Source: Granulicella sp. WH15 (GTDB lineage Bacteria; Acidobacteriota; Terriglobia; Terriglobales; Acidobacteriaceae). Taken from it: 64,000 nucleotides of DNA. The stretch lies in assembly GCF_009914315.1 (NCBI RefSeq), contig NZ_CP042596.1, forward strand, positions 558,001 through 622,000, in the 5' to 3' direction. The notes below the pieces were generated by a model that worked only from the letters and a program-made list of their open reading frames with translations, searched no databases and was not told the DNA's origin. The stretch's first letter is position 1. Each line of letters starts with the position of its first letter. The position numbers and the translations under genes were made by a program. Shown piece after piece: positions 12,026-21,289 of this stretch.

Positions 12026-12065
12026 AGAAAAATAAACAAGAGCTTTTGTCTAAAGGATCTCCGTT

Positions 12066-12500
12066 ATGTTGATGCCAAAGAAGGTCAAGTTCCGCAAGCA
12101 GCAGCGCGGCCGCATGTGCGGCAAGGCGTGGCGCGGCTCGGATCTATCGTTCGGCGATTTCGGTCTGAAGGTCATGGAGTGCGGTTACATCACCGACCGC
12201 CAGATCGAGGCCAGCCGTATCGCCATGACGCGCTTCATCAAGCGCGGCGGCAAGGTCTGGCTGCGTCTGTTCCCGGACAAGCCGATCACCAAGAAGCCTG
12301 CCGAAACCCGTATGGGTAAGGGTAAGGGCGCTCCGGATCACTGGGTCTGCGTCGTTCGCCCTGGCCGTATTCTCTTCGAGATGGAAGGCGTTACGCCTGA
12401 GCTCGCGAAGGAAGCGATGCGCTTGGCTGCTCACAAGCTGCCGCTGAAGACGAGCTTCGTCCAGCGTCATGATGTGAAGGCCACTGTCGCCGCGAAGTAG
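12066..12500 (+). CDS. rplP: 50S ribosomal protein L16
   Basis: 144 aa. L16 organises the A-site tRNA elbow region of the 50S subunit. The start at 12066 ([15 protein letters not shown]) matches the usual M-L-x-P-K start of L16, so it is preferred to the ATG two codons later. The loop '[15 protein letters not shown]', which points at the peptidyl-transferase centre, is intact. Confidence 0.97.
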   Translation: MLMPKKVKFRKQQRGRMCGKAWRGSDLSFGDFGLKVMECGYITDRQIEASRIAMTRFIKRGGKVWLRLFPDKPITKKPAETRMGKGKGAPDHWVCVVRPGRILFEMEGVTPELAKEAMRLAAHKLPLKTSFVQRHDVKATVAAK

Positions 12501-12550
12501 CTTCAAATTCCGTACTACTGCAATGCCGTTCAGGCAAGAAAAGAGAAGCA

Positions 12551-12823
12551 ATGGAACTCGAAAAGATCCGCAACCTCAGTGACGAAGAGCTGAAGACGAC
12601 CGAGAACTCGGCCGCCGAGCAGCTCTTCCGCCTGCGTTTCCAGAAGAGCCTTGGAAACCAGGAAGGCATCAAGAAGCTCCGCGTGTTGAAGCTCGATATC
12701 GCCCGCGCCAAGACGGTCGCCCGCGAGCGCACGATTGAGGCCGAGAAGAAGGCTAATCCGATCGTCAAGAACGCCGCCCCGGCGAAGAGCACACGCACCG
12801 AGCGTAAGAAAGCGAAGGCTTAA
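12551..12823 (+). CDS. rpmC: 50S ribosomal protein L29
   Basis: 90 aa. The first ~65 residues are the usual two-helix L29 ([15 protein letters not shown]...[13 protein letters not shown]...[10 protein letters not shown]). The last ~25 residues are a basic, proline/alanine-containing extension. L29 sits near the tunnel exit. It is two nucleotides from rpsQ, implying coupled translation. Confidence 0.96.
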   Translation: MELEKIRNLSDEELKTTENSAAEQLFRLRFQKSLGNQEGIKKLRVLKLDIARAKTVARERTIEAEKKANPIVKNAAPAKSTRTERKKAKA

Positions 12824-12825
12824 TC

Positions 12826-13173
12826 ATGGCAGAGACAACGATTACCACCGCTGAAGTAACGGCGACCACTCCTGCCGAGACCACGGCCACCACGCGTCGC
12901 AACGAGAAGGTCGGCATCGTGGTTTCGACCAAGATGCAGAAGACCATCGTCGTCGAGATCGAGATGCGCAAGGCGCACCCGAAGTACAAGCGCGTCATGA
13001 AGTCGAACAAGAAGTTCTACGCGCACGACGAGCAGAACTCGGCCCGCGTAGGCGATGTGGTTCGCATCCGCGAGGCACGTCCCCTGTCGAAGCTGAAGCG
13101 CTGGTCGCTTGAAGAGATCGTTCGCCGCTCCTCGCTGTCGGAGCCGGTTACGACCAAGACCGTGACCAAGTAA
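12826..13173 (+). CDS. rpsQ: 30S ribosomal protein S17
   Basis: 115 aa. The S17 core (primary 16S rRNA-binding OB-fold protein) starts at about residue 27 with '[22 protein letters not shown]'. Before it is a threonine/alanine-rich extension of about 26 residues not found in E. coli S17 (84 aa). No internal ATG fits the core start better, so the extension is probably translated. Confidence 0.95.
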   Translation: MAETTITTAEVTATTPAETTATTRRNEKVGIVVSTKMQKTIVVEIEMRKAHPKYKRVMKSNKKFYAHDEQNSARVGDVVRIREARPLSKLKRWSLEEIVRRSSLSEPVTTKTVTK

Positions 13174-13178
13174 TTTTG

Positions 13179-13251
13179 GGGGCGCAAGCCCCACTTTCCC
13201 GGTTTGTGATTTTGTAGTCTTTCGTTTTGTAACTTACAGGGGCTTAGCCCC
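13179..13251 (+). other. Two GC hairpins in the rpsQ-rplN gap
   Basis: GGGGC GCAA GCCCC (13179-13192) directly follows the rpsQ stop, and GGGGC TTA GCCCC (13239-13251) precedes the rplN ribosome binding site. Neither is followed by a T-tract, so they look like processing or stability elements rather than terminators. Confidence 0.5.
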
Positions 13252-13277
13252 GGGCATCCTGCCCAGGAGTTTGAATC

Positions 13278-13649
13278 ATGTCCGTACAAATGCGCACCAT
13301 GCTTGAGGTTGCCGATAACTCCGGCGCACGCAAGCTGCAGGTAATCCTGCCGCTCGGCGGTGGTCTCGGCAAGAAGGCTGGCCTGGGCGACGTCGTTACC
13401 GCGGCCGTCAAGGAAGCGTCTCCCGATGGCACCGTCAAGAAGGGCAAGGTCGTCAAGGCCGTAATCGTCCGGACGCGCAAGGAGTATCGCCGCCGGGATG
13501 GCACGTACATCCGCTTCGACCAGAACGCCGCCGTCGTCATCAACGACGGTATGGAGCCGGTCGGAACGCGTGTGTTCGGGCCCGTCGCCCGTGAGCTCCG
13601 CGAGAAGAAGTTCCTGAAGATCGTCTCGCTCGCGCCCGAAGTCATCTAG
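13278..13649 (+). CDS. rplN: 50S ribosomal protein L14
   Basis: 123 aa, the normal length. L14 bridges to 16S rRNA h14 and is the docking site of the silencing factor RsfS. It begins '[21 protein letters not shown]' with the L14 signature, and ends '[21 protein letters not shown]'. It opens the spc-type portion of the cluster. Confidence 0.98.
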   Translation: MSVQMRTMLEVADNSGARKLQVILPLGGGLGKKAGLGDVVTAAVKEASPDGTVKKGKVVKAVIVRTRKEYRRRDGTYIRFDQNAAVVINDGMEPVGTRVFGPVARELREKKFLKIVSLAPEVI

Positions 13650-13655
13650 TTATGG

Positions 13656-13692
13656 GTTGCGGGTTGCGAACTATGTGTTCTCAACCCGCAAC
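13656..13692 (+). other. 16-bp stem-loop between rplN and rplX
   Basis: GTTGCGGGTTGCGAAC (13656-13671) pairs with GTTCTCAACCCGCAAC (13677-13692) with one mismatch and a 5-nt loop. There is no following T-tract. It is one of the strongest structures inside the ribosomal operon. Confidence 0.65.
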
Positions 13693-13753
13693 TCTCCCAA
13701 ACGGCGGATTCCGGCTCCGCCCGCAGTAATGGATCGTCGAGGAAGGAAGTATC

Positions 13754-14110
13754 ATGCCAGTTCGTGTACAGCCCAAGCAGCGCGTCAAACTCAAGATCAA
13801 GAAGAACGACCAGGTCGTCGTCATTGCCGGTAAGGATGCAGGCAAGAAGGGCCGCGTGCTGCGCGTGCTCGCCGAGAAGAACCGCCTGCTTGTCGAGGGC
13901 GTGATGATGATGAAGAAGCACGTGAAGGCCGATCCCTCCAAGCGCACGCAGGGCGGCGTCATCGAGCAGGAGTCGACCATCCACATCTCGAATGTCATGC
14001 TGGTGGACTCCGAGGGCAACAAGACCCGGGTTGGATCGCGCGTCGAAGGCGACACGCGGGTACGCTTCGCCAAGACCAATGGCGCGGTTCTGCCCACCAA
14101 GAAGCGTTAA
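13754..14110 (+). CDS. rplX: 50S ribosomal protein L24
   Basis: 118 aa. L24 initiates 50S assembly. The KOW motif is seen in 'KKNDQVVVIAGKDAGKKGRVLRV', followed by 'RLLVEGVMMMKKHVK'. It is slightly longer than E. coli L24 (104 aa). A palindrome AAGCGTT...AACGCTT overlaps its stop codon. Confidence 0.97.
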   Translation: MPVRVQPKQRVKLKIKKNDQVVVIAGKDAGKKGRVLRVLAEKNRLLVEGVMMMKKHVKADPSKRTQGGVIEQESTIHISNVMLVDSEGNKTRVGSRVEGDTRVRFAKTNGAVLPTKKR

Positions 14111-14242
14111 TTAAACGCTTCTGAGCAGGTTTTTCGTGACAAACCGGGTAATTTCCCGGTAAACTAACAGACGGTTCACCCCACGAAACGGTATACGGTG
14201 ATCTCACCACCCCGAAGCCGTGGAGAAAGCGAAGTAACGATC

Positions 14243-14791
14243 ATGGCAGCACGTTTCCGCGCGAAGTACGATAACGAGATCAAGGAGTCCCTGAAGAAGG
14301 AACTCGGAATCACCAACGTGATGGCGATTCCCAAGCTTGAGAAGATTGTGATCAACATGGGTCTGGGCGAAGCGACCCAGAACGTCAAGATCATGGACCC
14401 GCTGGTGGCTGACCTTGCCGCCATCGCCGGCCAGAAGCCGGTTACCACAAAGGCCAAGAAGTCCATCGCGCAGTTCAAGGTGCGTGAGGGAATGCCGATC
14501 GGCGCGATGGTTACCCTGCGCGGCGATAACATGTACGAGTTTCTGGATCGTCTGATCTCGATTGCTCTGCCCCGCGTTCGTGACTTCCGCGGCGTCTCGT
14601 CGAAGAGCTTCGACGGCCGCGGTAACTACACGCTGGGTCTGCGCGATCAGCTGATCTTCGCTGAAATCGACTATGCGAAGGTCGACAAGATCAAGGGCAT
14701 GAACGTCACGATTGTGACGACGGCCACGGACGACAACGGTGCACGCTCGCTGCTGAAGGCGTTTGGAATGCCCTTCCGCGTAGGCGCCTAA
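14243..14791 (+). CDS. rplE: 50S ribosomal protein L5
   Basis: 182 aa from the ATG at 14243 ([14 protein letters not shown]). The frame extends 15 codons upstream to 14198 but those residues are not L5-like. L5 binds 5S rRNA and contacts P-site tRNA; '[12 protein letters not shown]' and '[20 protein letters not shown]' are diagnostic. A hairpin ACCGGG...CCCGGT (14143-14160) lies in the gap before it. Confidence 0.97.
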   Translation: MAARFRAKYDNEIKESLKKELGITNVMAIPKLEKIVINMGLGEATQNVKIMDPLVADLAAIAGQKPVTTKAKKSIAQFKVREGMPIGAMVTLRGDNMYEFLDRLISIALPRVRDFRGVSSKSFDGRGNYTLGLRDQLIFAEIDYAKVDKIKGMNVTIVTTATDDNGARSLLKAFGMPFRVGA

Positions 14792-14840
14792 TCAATTTTC
14801 GTTTTCTCTCACGTATCAAAGAAGATAGGATCCGCAGACC

Positions 14841-15026
14841 ATGGCAACAACCGCAAAGCGCGTAAAAGACGCAAAGAAGCCGAAGTTCAAATCCCGCCAG
14901 CACAACCGCTGCCAGCTCTGCGGACGTCCTCGCGCGTTCCTCCGCAAGTTCGGCGTATGCCGTCTTTGCTTCCGTAGCCTCGCCCTCAAGGGTGAGATTC
15001 CGGGTGTCGTGAAGTCCAGCTGGTAA
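14841..15026 (+). CDS. rpsN: 30S ribosomal protein S14, zinc-binding short form
   Basis: 61 aa, the short 'C+' type (sometimes called rpsZ) with a zinc ribbon CQLCGRP...CRLCF. It ends '..VVKSSW' as in Gram-positive and many other phyla rather than the 101-aa enterobacterial form. S14 helps close the 30S head. It is followed by a 200-nt gap before rpsH, the longest in the spc region. Confidence 0.97.
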   Translation: MATTAKRVKDAKKPKFKSRQHNRCQLCGRPRAFLRKFGVCRLCFRSLALKGEIPGVVKSSW

Positions 15027-15226
15027 GCTGGATGTTGGAGAGCTGAAGAGCTTTCTGTTTATTTTTCTATGGCCTCGGCCGTCATGTTCAGGACTTGGGT
15101 TTTGACCCTGTTGCCACATGCCGTCCTAAGGGGAGTTCACTCCTGAGGCCATGCAGCACCCGCAACAAACACTCCCGCTGGTTCTCGGAGAGACACTTCG
15201 AGCGAACGGGGAGTGCAGGAGAAGCA

Positions 15227-15625
15227 ATGAATCTTACCGATCCCGTAGCAGATTTTTTGACCCGTATCCGCAACTCGATGCGTGCCCGCCACCAGAAGCT
15301 TGACGTACCCGCCTCGAAGCTGAAGGCCGAGATCGCCCGTATCCTCAAGGAAGAGGGCTACATCGCGAACTACAAGCCGACCGAAGAGGACGGCATGAAG
15401 GTCATTCGCGTGTACCTGAAGTACGGCCCGAACAATGAGGCTGTGATCCGCGACCTGAAGCGCATCTCGCGTCCCGGCTGCCGCGTGTACCTGGGCAAGA
15501 ACGAGATTCGCCGCGTACAGGGCGGTCTCGGCATCTCGATCCTGACCACCCCCAAGGGTGTCATGACCGGTCGCCAGGCTCGCCGCGAAGGCGTTGGCGG
15601 CGAGATCCTCTGCGAAGTCTGGTAA
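15227..15625 (+). CDS. rpsH: 30S ribosomal protein S8
   Basis: 132 aa from the ATG at 15227 (MNLTDPVADFLTRIRNSMRA), preceded by GGAG at 15218-15221. The frame reaches 15095 upstream but that part is not S8. S8 binds the central domain of 16S rRNA and, in E. coli, represses the spc operon. The C-terminal 'GVMTGRQARREGVGGEILCEVW' is canonical. Confidence 0.98.
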   Translation: MNLTDPVADFLTRIRNSMRARHQKLDVPASKLKAEIARILKEEGYIANYKPTEEDGMKVIRVYLKYGPNNEAVIRDLKRISRPGCRVYLGKNEIRRVQGGLGISILTTPKGVMTGRQARREGVGGEILCEVW

Positions 15626-15727
15626 AGAGAAATTCTCTTAGCAAAGTTTTTGGTTTTCTAGCAGCACGGCTGCAGTGGAATGTGGGCTGAACCCGCAGGA
15701 CTCGCAAGCCACATAAGGATCTCAAGC

Positions 15728-16267
15728 ATGTCACGTATTGGAAAGAAGCCGATCGCAATTCCCGCAGGCGTGAAGTACACGCAGCAGGGCAACACCCTGA
15801 TGGTCGAAGGCCCCAAGGGTAAGGTAACGGCGCTGATCGCAACCGGCATCACCCTGGTCGAGAACAACGGTCAGATCGTGGTGGAGCGGCAGAACGACTC
15901 GCTGGCCGGTTTTCACGGCCTGACCCGCGCCCTGGTCTACAACGCCATCACCGGTGTGACGACGGGCTGGACCAAGGATCTCGACATCGTCGGTATCGGA
16001 TACCGCGCCGAGATGAAGGGCAAGGACATGGTCGTGTTCACGCTCGGCTACTCGCACCCGATCGAGTTCCCGCTGCCCACCGGCATCGAGGTCACGATCG
16101 ACCCGAAGCAGACGCACCTGACCGTCTCCGGCATCGACCGGCAGAAGGTTGGCCAGGTGGCCGCCGATATGCGCTCGCTGCGTAAGCCCGATCCGTACAA
16201 GAACAAGGGCGTTCGCTACACCGGCGAGAAGCTGAAGAAGAAGGTCGGAAAGACCGGCGCTAAGTAA
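15728..16267 (+). CDS. rplF: 50S ribosomal protein L6
   Basis: 179 aa from the ATG at 15728 ([15 protein letters not shown]), the standard L6 start; the 16-codon upstream extension is rejected. L6 lies near the sarcin-ricin loop. The C-terminal signature '[16 protein letters not shown]' is present. Confidence 0.98.
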   Translation: MSRIGKKPIAIPAGVKYTQQGNTLMVEGPKGKVTALIATGITLVENNGQIVVERQNDSLAGFHGLTRALVYNAITGVTTGWTKDLDIVGIGYRAEMKGKDMVVFTLGYSHPIEFPLPTGIEVTIDPKQTHLTVSGIDRQKVGQVAADMRSLRKPDPYKNKGVRYTGEKLKKKVGKTGAK

Positions 16268-16272
16268 TTTTT

Positions 16273-16311
16273 AGCCGCTAGCTGTCAGCGGGATGCTGGC
16301 GGTTAGCGGCT
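16273..16311 (+). other. Long stem-loop between rplF and rplR
   Basis: AGCCGCTAGCTGTCAGC (16273-16289) pairs with GCTGGCGGTTAGCGGCT (16295-16311), about 15 of 17 positions, loop 5 nt. It resembles the stem in the rpsD-rpoA gap (GCAGCCGTTAGCC...), suggesting a shared repeat family. There is no T-tract after it. Confidence 0.6.
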
Positions 16312-16369
16312 GCATCAGTCACCGAACGTACTCAGCACTCTGGGTACGCTACTAGGAAGGAAGAGAGCC

Positions 16370-16735
16370 ATGATTACACCACGTCAACGCAATGTCATTC
16401 GCCAGCGCGTTCACACCCGTATCCGCGAGAAGATGTCCGGCACCCCGGAGCGTCCGCGCCTCAACGTCTACCGCTCGCTCAACCAAATCTACACCCAGCT
16501 CATTGACGATCTGAACGGCGTGACCATCGCCTCGGCTTCGTCGATGGCGAAGAAGGGTGAGGAGAAGGTCTCCGGCGGAAACATCGCCGCGGCCAAGGAA
16601 GTGGGCAAGCTGATCGCCGAGCGCGGCCTCGAGAAGGGCATCAAGAAGGTGGTCTTCGATCGTGGCGGCTACCTGTATCACGGCCGCATCAAGGCTCTGG
16701 CCGACGCAGCTCGCGAAGCCGGCCTCGACTTCTAA
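16370..16735 (+). CDS. rplR: 50S ribosomal protein L18
   Basis: 121 aa, the normal length. L18 binds 5S rRNA with L5. It has '[20 protein letters not shown]' and the C-terminal '[28 protein letters not shown]' region (the G-Y-x-YHGR block). Confidence 0.98.
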   Translation: MITPRQRNVIRQRVHTRIREKMSGTPERPRLNVYRSLNQIYTQLIDDLNGVTIASASSMAKKGEEKVSGGNIAAAKEVGKLIAERGLEKGIKKVVFDRGGYLYHGRIKALADAAREAGLDF

Positions 16736-16783
16736 ACGGCTCTCCATCTTCCAGCTTTCAAGAGATTAGACAGGATAAACACT

Positions 16784-17290
16784 ATGGCAATCCGCAAGAA
16801 ACTCGACGCCAACCGCCTCAACCTGAAGGATGAGGTTGTCTCCATCAATCGCGTCACGAAGGTCGTCAAGGGCGGTAAGAACATGTCGTTCGCGGCCTTG
16901 GTCGTCGTCGGCGACCCGGCCGAGGGCGTTGTCGGCTACGGTTCGGGCAAGGCCAAGGAGGTTCCGCAGGCGATCCGCAAGGGTATCGAGTCGGCGAAGA
17001 AGAACCTGCTGAAGGTCAACCTGACCGAGACCACGATTCCTCACCAGGTGCTGGGCCACTTCGGCGCCGGCGAGGTGATGTTGAAGCCGGCTCCCGAAGG
17101 GACCGGAGTCATCGCCGGTAAGACGGTTCGCGCCGTCATGACCTCGGCTGGCATCCAGAACGTCCTCACCAAGTCGCTCGGAACCGCCAACCCGCACAAC
17201 GTCATCAAGGCTACCTTCGATGCGCTCGCTCAGCTCCGCGACCGCGCCGAGGTTGCTGCGCTGCGCGGCAAGTCGGTAGACGAGCTGTAA
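16784..17290 (+). CDS. rpsE: 30S ribosomal protein S5
   Basis: 168 aa. S5 lies at the mRNA entry and affects decoding fidelity. It has the N-terminal dsRBD-like '[19 protein letters not shown]', '[17 protein letters not shown]' and '[19 protein letters not shown]'. Confidence 0.98.
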   Translation: MAIRKKLDANRLNLKDEVVSINRVTKVVKGGKNMSFAALVVVGDPAEGVVGYGSGKAKEVPQAIRKGIESAKKNLLKVNLTETTIPHQVLGHFGAGEVMLKPAPEGTGVIAGKTVRAVMTSAGIQNVLTKSLGTANPHNVIKATFDALAQLRDRAEVAALRGKSVDEL

Positions 17291-17314
17291 GTTTCAGGTA
17301 AACGGAGAACTATC

Positions 17315-17500
17315 ATGGCAGAGACCCCGAAGATCAAGCTCCAGTACTTCCGCTCCATGATCTGCGCGCCAACCAAGCAGAAGCTGACCATCAAGGGTCT
17401 GGGCTTCACGCGGTTGAACCAGATCGTCGAGCGCGAGGATACGCCCTCCATCCACGGCATGGTGAAGAAGGTTCCTCACCTCGTACGGATCGTAGACTAA
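17315..17500 (+). CDS. rpmD: 50S ribosomal protein L30
   Basis: 61 aa, the normal bacterial L30 length. It has 'KIKLQYFRSMICAPTKQKLTIKGLGFTRLNQ', which matches the L30 fold (KQRxTLxGLGL pattern). It lies 24 nt after rpsE and 78 nt before rplO, the standard order. Confidence 0.95.
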   Translation: MAETPKIKLQYFRSMICAPTKQKLTIKGLGFTRLNQIVEREDTPSIHGMVKKVPHLVRIVD

Positions 17501-17578
17501 GCAATTCGTTAGTCGTTATCAGATGTATTAACCATATGCGAGTCGGCCGATAACGCCGGCGTTGAGCGAGGAAACACA

Positions 17579-18061
17579 ATGGCAATTCGTAATCTCTCCA
17601 ATCTGCGCGCCCCCAAAAAGGCGAATGAGAACAAGAAGCGTGTCGGCCGCGGTATGGGTTCGGGCATGGGTAAGACCTCGACCCGCGGCCATAAGGGCCA
17701 GGGTTCGCGTTCGGGTTCGTCCCTGATGCGCGGTTTTGAAGGCGGCCAGATGCCGCTGCACCGCCGTCTGCCCAAGCGCGGCTTCACCAACATCTTCCGC
17801 GTGGAGTACACCGTGGTTGGCCTCGACCGTCTGGCTGAGATCAACGCAGCTACCAGTGAGAGCGAGTTCACGCTCGACAAGATCGTCGAGCTGGGCCTGC
17901 GCCGCCGCAAGAGCTCGCTGGTCAAGGTGCTGAACAACGGCGAGATCACCGCCGCGATCACGGTTCATGCGCACAAGTTTTCGGCCGCTGCCAAGGCCGC
18001 GATCGAGAAGGCCGGTGGTAAGGCCGTCCTGATCGGTGGCGAGACGGAAGCAGCCGCTTAG
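17579..18061 (+). CDS. rplO: 50S ribosomal protein L15
   Basis: 160 aa. L15 is a late assembly protein. The glycine/arginine-rich N-terminus 'KKRVGRGMGSGMGKTSTRGHKGQ' and 'FEGGQMPLHRRLPKRGFTN' are diagnostic. A hairpin GCGCCG CTTGT CGGCGC (18076-18092) follows the stop. Confidence 0.97.
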   Translation: MAIRNLSNLRAPKKANENKKRVGRGMGSGMGKTSTRGHKGQGSRSGSSLMRGFEGGQMPLHRRLPKRGFTNIFRVEYTVVGLDRLAEINAATSESEFTLDKIVELGLRRRKSSLVKVLNNGEITAAITVHAHKFSAAAKAAIEKAGGKAVLIGGETEAAA

Positions 18062-18215
18062 TTCTCTGAGACGGGGCGCCGCTTGTCGGCGCTCCATTTC
18101 TGTTGGTGCTCTGTTTCAGTTAGCATGGGAGATGCCTGAGAGTTTAGGCTCAGGGCTTCCACCCTGGTATTTCAAGTTCTTTGCAGCACGAACGACTAAG
18201 GACCCCAAGACTCCG

Positions 18216-19628
18216 ATGTTCGAGAAAATCCTAAACATCTTTCGGATTCCCGATCTCCGCAAGCGCGTCTTCTTTACGCTGGGCCTGCTGGCCGTCTACC
18301 GTTTGGGTGCGCACATCCCGACCCCCGGTATCAACGCGGAGATGCTGGCACAGTTCTTCAATGCGAACTCCGGCTCGGCACTGGGCCTGGTCGACCTGTT
18401 CTCAGGCGGAAACCTGCGCAAGCTGACGATCTTCGCGCTGGGCATCATGCCGTATATCACGGCGTCGATCATCTTCCAGTTGCTCACGGTCATCTATGAG
18501 CCGTTGGCGAAGCTCCAGAAGGAAGGCGAACTGGGCCGCCGCAAGATCACCCAGTGGACCCGCTACGTCACAGTGCTGTTGGCCATTGTGCAGTCGTTCG
18601 CGATTGCTCTGACCCTGACCAGCACCTCGACCGGCGCGCCGATGGTGACGATCTCGAAGTTTGCCTTCATCCCGATGTGCGTGCTGACCCTGACGACCGG
18701 CACGGCGTTCATCATGTGGCTGGGCGAGCAGATCACCGAGCGCGGTATCGGCAACGGTATGTCGCTGCTGATCTTTACGGGTATCGTGGTCGGTCTGCCC
18801 AAGGGCATCGACGAGCTTTACCAGAAGGCAAGCACCAACGCCTGGGGCGCGTTTACCCCTATCGCCATCGTGATCCTGATTGCGATGATGATTGCTGTTG
18901 TGGCCTTCATCATCTTCGTCGAGCGCTCGGAGCGCCGGATTCCGGTGCAGTATGCCAAGCGCATCGTCGGCCGCAAGATGATGGGCGGGCAGTCGACGCA
19001 TCTGCCGCTGAAGGTGAACTCGGGCGGCGTGATGCCGGTCATCTTCGCCAGCTCGATCCTCTCGGCTCCGCTGCTCTTCTCGGGCATGAGCTTCTTCGGC
19101 TCCGAGAAGCTCTCGGACACGAAGTTCTTCGGTCCCATCCTGCGCTCGATTGCGCCGGGTGAGCCGCTCTACGAGCTGGCCTACATGGCGGCGATCATCT
19201 TCTTTGCCTACTTCTACATCTCGATCGTCTTCCGTCCGGACGACATCGCGGACAACATGCGGAAGTACGGTGGCTTCATCCCGGGCATCCGGCCGGGCAA
19301 GCGCACCTCGGACTTCATCAACGATGTTCTGACGCGCATCACGCTGGTCGGGGCGATCTACCTCATCATCATCTCGCTGGTGCCGACGTTCCTCATCAGC
19401 GGTATTCACTTCAACCACCTGCCCCTGATCGGCGGCGTCTTCGACCACTTCCCAACCTGGGTTACGAACGGTCTGGGAGTCAACTTCTACTTCGGCGGTA
19501 CCTCGCTCCTGATCGTCGTCGGTGTAGCGATGGATACGGTGCAGCAGATCGAATCGCAGTTGATTATGCGGCACTACGACGGCTTCAGCCCCAAGTCGGG
19601 TCGCATCAAGGGACGGCGTAGCTGGTAA
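18216..19628 (+). CDS. secY: Preprotein translocase subunit SecY
   Basis: 470 aa from the ATG at 18216 (MFEKILNIFRIPDLRKRVFFT). The frame extends 60 codons upstream through the rplO-secY gap but that stretch is not SecY-like. It has ten predicted membrane segments; the plug/TM2a region 'VDLFSGGNLRKLTIFALGIMP' and the cytoplasmic loop 'GFIPGIRPGKRTSDF' that contacts SecA or ribosome are clear. It pairs with SecE encoded at 50961. It sits at the end of the spc operon, followed by adk and map as in many bacteria. Confidence 0.97.
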   Translation: MFEKILNIFRIPDLRKRVFFTLGLLAVYRLGAHIPTPGINAEMLAQFFNANSGSALGLVDLFSGGNLRKLTIFALGIMPYITASIIFQLLTVIYEPLAKLQKEGELGRRKITQWTRYVTVLLAIVQSFAIALTLTSTSTGAPMVTISKFAFIPMCVLTLTTGTAFIMWLGEQITERGIGNGMSLLIFTGIVVGLPKGIDELYQKASTNAWGAFTPIAIVILIAMMIAVVAFIIFVERSERRIPVQYAKRIVGRKMMGGQSTHLPLKVNSGGVMPVIFASSILSAPLLFSGMSFFGSEKLSDTKFFGPILRSIAPGEPLYELAYMAAIIFFAYFYISIVFRPDDIADNMRKYGGFIPGIRPGKRTSDFINDVLTRITLVGAIYLIIISLVPTFLISGIHFNHLPLIGGVFDHFPTWVTNGLGVNFYFGGTSLLIVVGVAMDTVQQIESQLIMRHYDGFSPKSGRIKGRRSW

Positions 19629-19751
19629 GTTGGTACGCTTAGTTTCACGTTCTACTGTTTCAACCAAGCGGTGCGGCCTATGCCGTGCCGCTTGAACTTC
19701 GCAGGGAAGCTTTCGGATTGAGGAGGCTTCCTTACTTCGGGACTGCCTATT

Positions 19752-20489
19752 TTGAGTACGGAACCTAATTCGCTAGCGTCAAGTAAGAGTTTTCATCCTG
19801 GTCCAGTGCTGCTGCTGGGGGCTCCGGGTGTCGGCAAGGGAACGCAGGCCAAGGTCCTGATGGCCGAGTTTGCGATTCCGCAGATCTCGACCGGCGACCT
19901 GTTGCGCCAGCATCGGCGCGAGCATACGCCGCTCGGCATGATGGCCGATGAGCTGATGCAGCAGGGCAAGCTGGTTCCGGACGACTTGGTGAACCAGATG
20001 GTGGCCGAGCGGCTGGCGCAAGCGGATTGCGACCGTGGGTATATTCTCGACGGCTTTCCCCGGACGCTGGCGCAGGCGGCGTGGCTGGACGATTACCTGG
20101 AGCGGACGGAGTCGGCGTGGCCCGTGGTGGTCATCAGCATAAGGGTGCCGTATGACGACCTTCTGCAACGAATCACCGGGCGGCGCATCTGTCCTGATGG
20201 GCATATTTACAACATTTACACGCAGCCGCCCCGGGTTGAGGGGATCTGCGATGTGGATGGCAAGGCGCTGACGCAGCGGAACGACGATACCGAGGCCGCG
20301 TTCGAGCAGCGGATGAAGGAGTTCCACGAACTGACCGCCCCGGTGGTGCCGCACTACCAGGGCCAGGGCCGGTTTGCCGAGGTGGATGGGCTTAGGTCGG
20401 TAGACGAGGTGACCGAGGCGATCCGCACGGAGCTGGAGCGGCTGCGGGCGCAGGCGAGTGAATCTATAGAGACGGCAGGGAATCGGTAG
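19752..20489 (+). CDS. adk: Adenylate kinase
   Basis: It interconverts ATP+AMP and 2 ADP. The P-loop 'LLLGAPGVGKGTQ' is followed by 'ISTGDLLR', the 'YILDGFPRTLAQA' AMP-binding stretch and the LID starting 'ITGRRICPDGHIYN'. Up to 245 aa if read from a TTG at 19752, which gives a 17-residue leader before the P-loop. No ATG lies before the P-loop, and an in-frame GTG just before it would give a start like that of E. coli Adk, so the true start is uncertain. The map ATG follows the stop after one base. Confidence 0.93.
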   Translation: MSTEPNSLASSKSFHPGPVLLLGAPGVGKGTQAKVLMAEFAIPQISTGDLLRQHRREHTPLGMMADELMQQGKLVPDDLVNQMVAERLAQADCDRGYILDGFPRTLAQAAWLDDYLERTESAWPVVVISIRVPYDDLLQRITGRRICPDGHIYNIYTQPPRVEGICDVDGKALTQRNDDTEAAFEQRMKEFHELTAPVVPHYQGQGRFAEVDGLRSVDEVTEAIRTELERLRAQASESIETAGNR

Positions 20490-20490
20490 C

Positions 20491-21240
20491 ATGGCGATCA
20501 TGATTAAAACGACGGCGGAGATTGAGAAGATGCGGCGGTCCGGCATCCTGCTGCGCCAGGTGCATGACGCAATTGCGCCGCTGGTGGTCCCAGGCGCGAC
20601 CACAATGGATCTCGAAGAGGCTGCGTGCCGCAAGATCGAGGAGCTGGGAGCGATTCCGGCGTTCAAGGGATACCACGGGTTTCCCGCGGCGCTGTGCACC
20701 TCGGTGAACAACCAGGTGGTGCATGGGATTCCCAATGCGAAGACCGTCCTGAAGGATGGGGATATCGTTTCGATCGACTGCGGCGTGATTCTGGATGGCT
20801 ATTACTCCGACGCGGCGGTTACTTACCCGGTGGGTAAGGTCTCGGAGCAGACGACGAAGTTGCTTGAGGTGACGAAGCAGTCGCTGGAACTGGCGATCAA
20901 GCAGGCGGTGGTCGGTGGTCGGCTGGGGGATATCTCGGCGGCGGTGCAGGAGCACTGCGAGGCTGCGGGGTTTGGCGTGGTGCGGGAGTTTGTGGGGCAT
21001 GGGATCGGTAAGGCGATGCACGAGGACCCGCAGGTGCCGAACTACGGTGCCAAGGGCAAGGGGCCGCGCCTGAAGGCGGGCATGGTGTTGGCGATTGAGC
21101 CGATGATTAATGCCGGTGGGCCTGAGGTGAAGGTGCTGAAGGATGGCTGGACAGCGGTGACGATCGACGGTGGGTACAGCGCGCACTTTGAGCACACGGT
21201 GGCGATCACCAAAGACGGCCCGTACGTTCTCACGCGCTAG
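20491..21240 (+). CDS. map: Methionine aminopeptidase, type I
   Basis: 249 aa, the normal length. It removes N-terminal methionine from nascent proteins. The five metal ligands are recognisable in 'SIDCGVILDGYYSDAAVT' (two Asp), 'GHGIGKAMHEDPQVPN' (His), 'IEPMI' (Glu) and the C-terminal 'FEHTVAITKDG' (Glu). It begins one base after the adk stop, so translation is probably coupled. Confidence 0.97.
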   Translation: MAIMIKTTAEIEKMRRSGILLRQVHDAIAPLVVPGATTMDLEEAACRKIEELGAIPAFKGYHGFPAALCTSVNNQVVHGIPNAKTVLKDGDIVSIDCGVILDGYYSDAAVTYPVGKVSEQTTKLLEVTKQSLELAIKQAVVGGRLGDISAAVQEHCEAAGFGVVREFVGHGIGKAMHEDPQVPNYGAKGKGPRLKAGMVLAIEPMINAGGPEVKVLKDGWTAVTIDGGYSAHFEHTVAITKDGPYVLTR

Positions 21241-21289
21241 AAGAACACGTCTTCTGGAATAATAGTCCGGTTCGAGAGGACTCCTTCTA

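Noticed and set aside
18036..18215. 60-codon upstream extension of SecY
   Set aside because: Overlaps the rplO end and a hairpin; the SecY N-terminus MFEKILNIFRIPDLRKR is the usual start.
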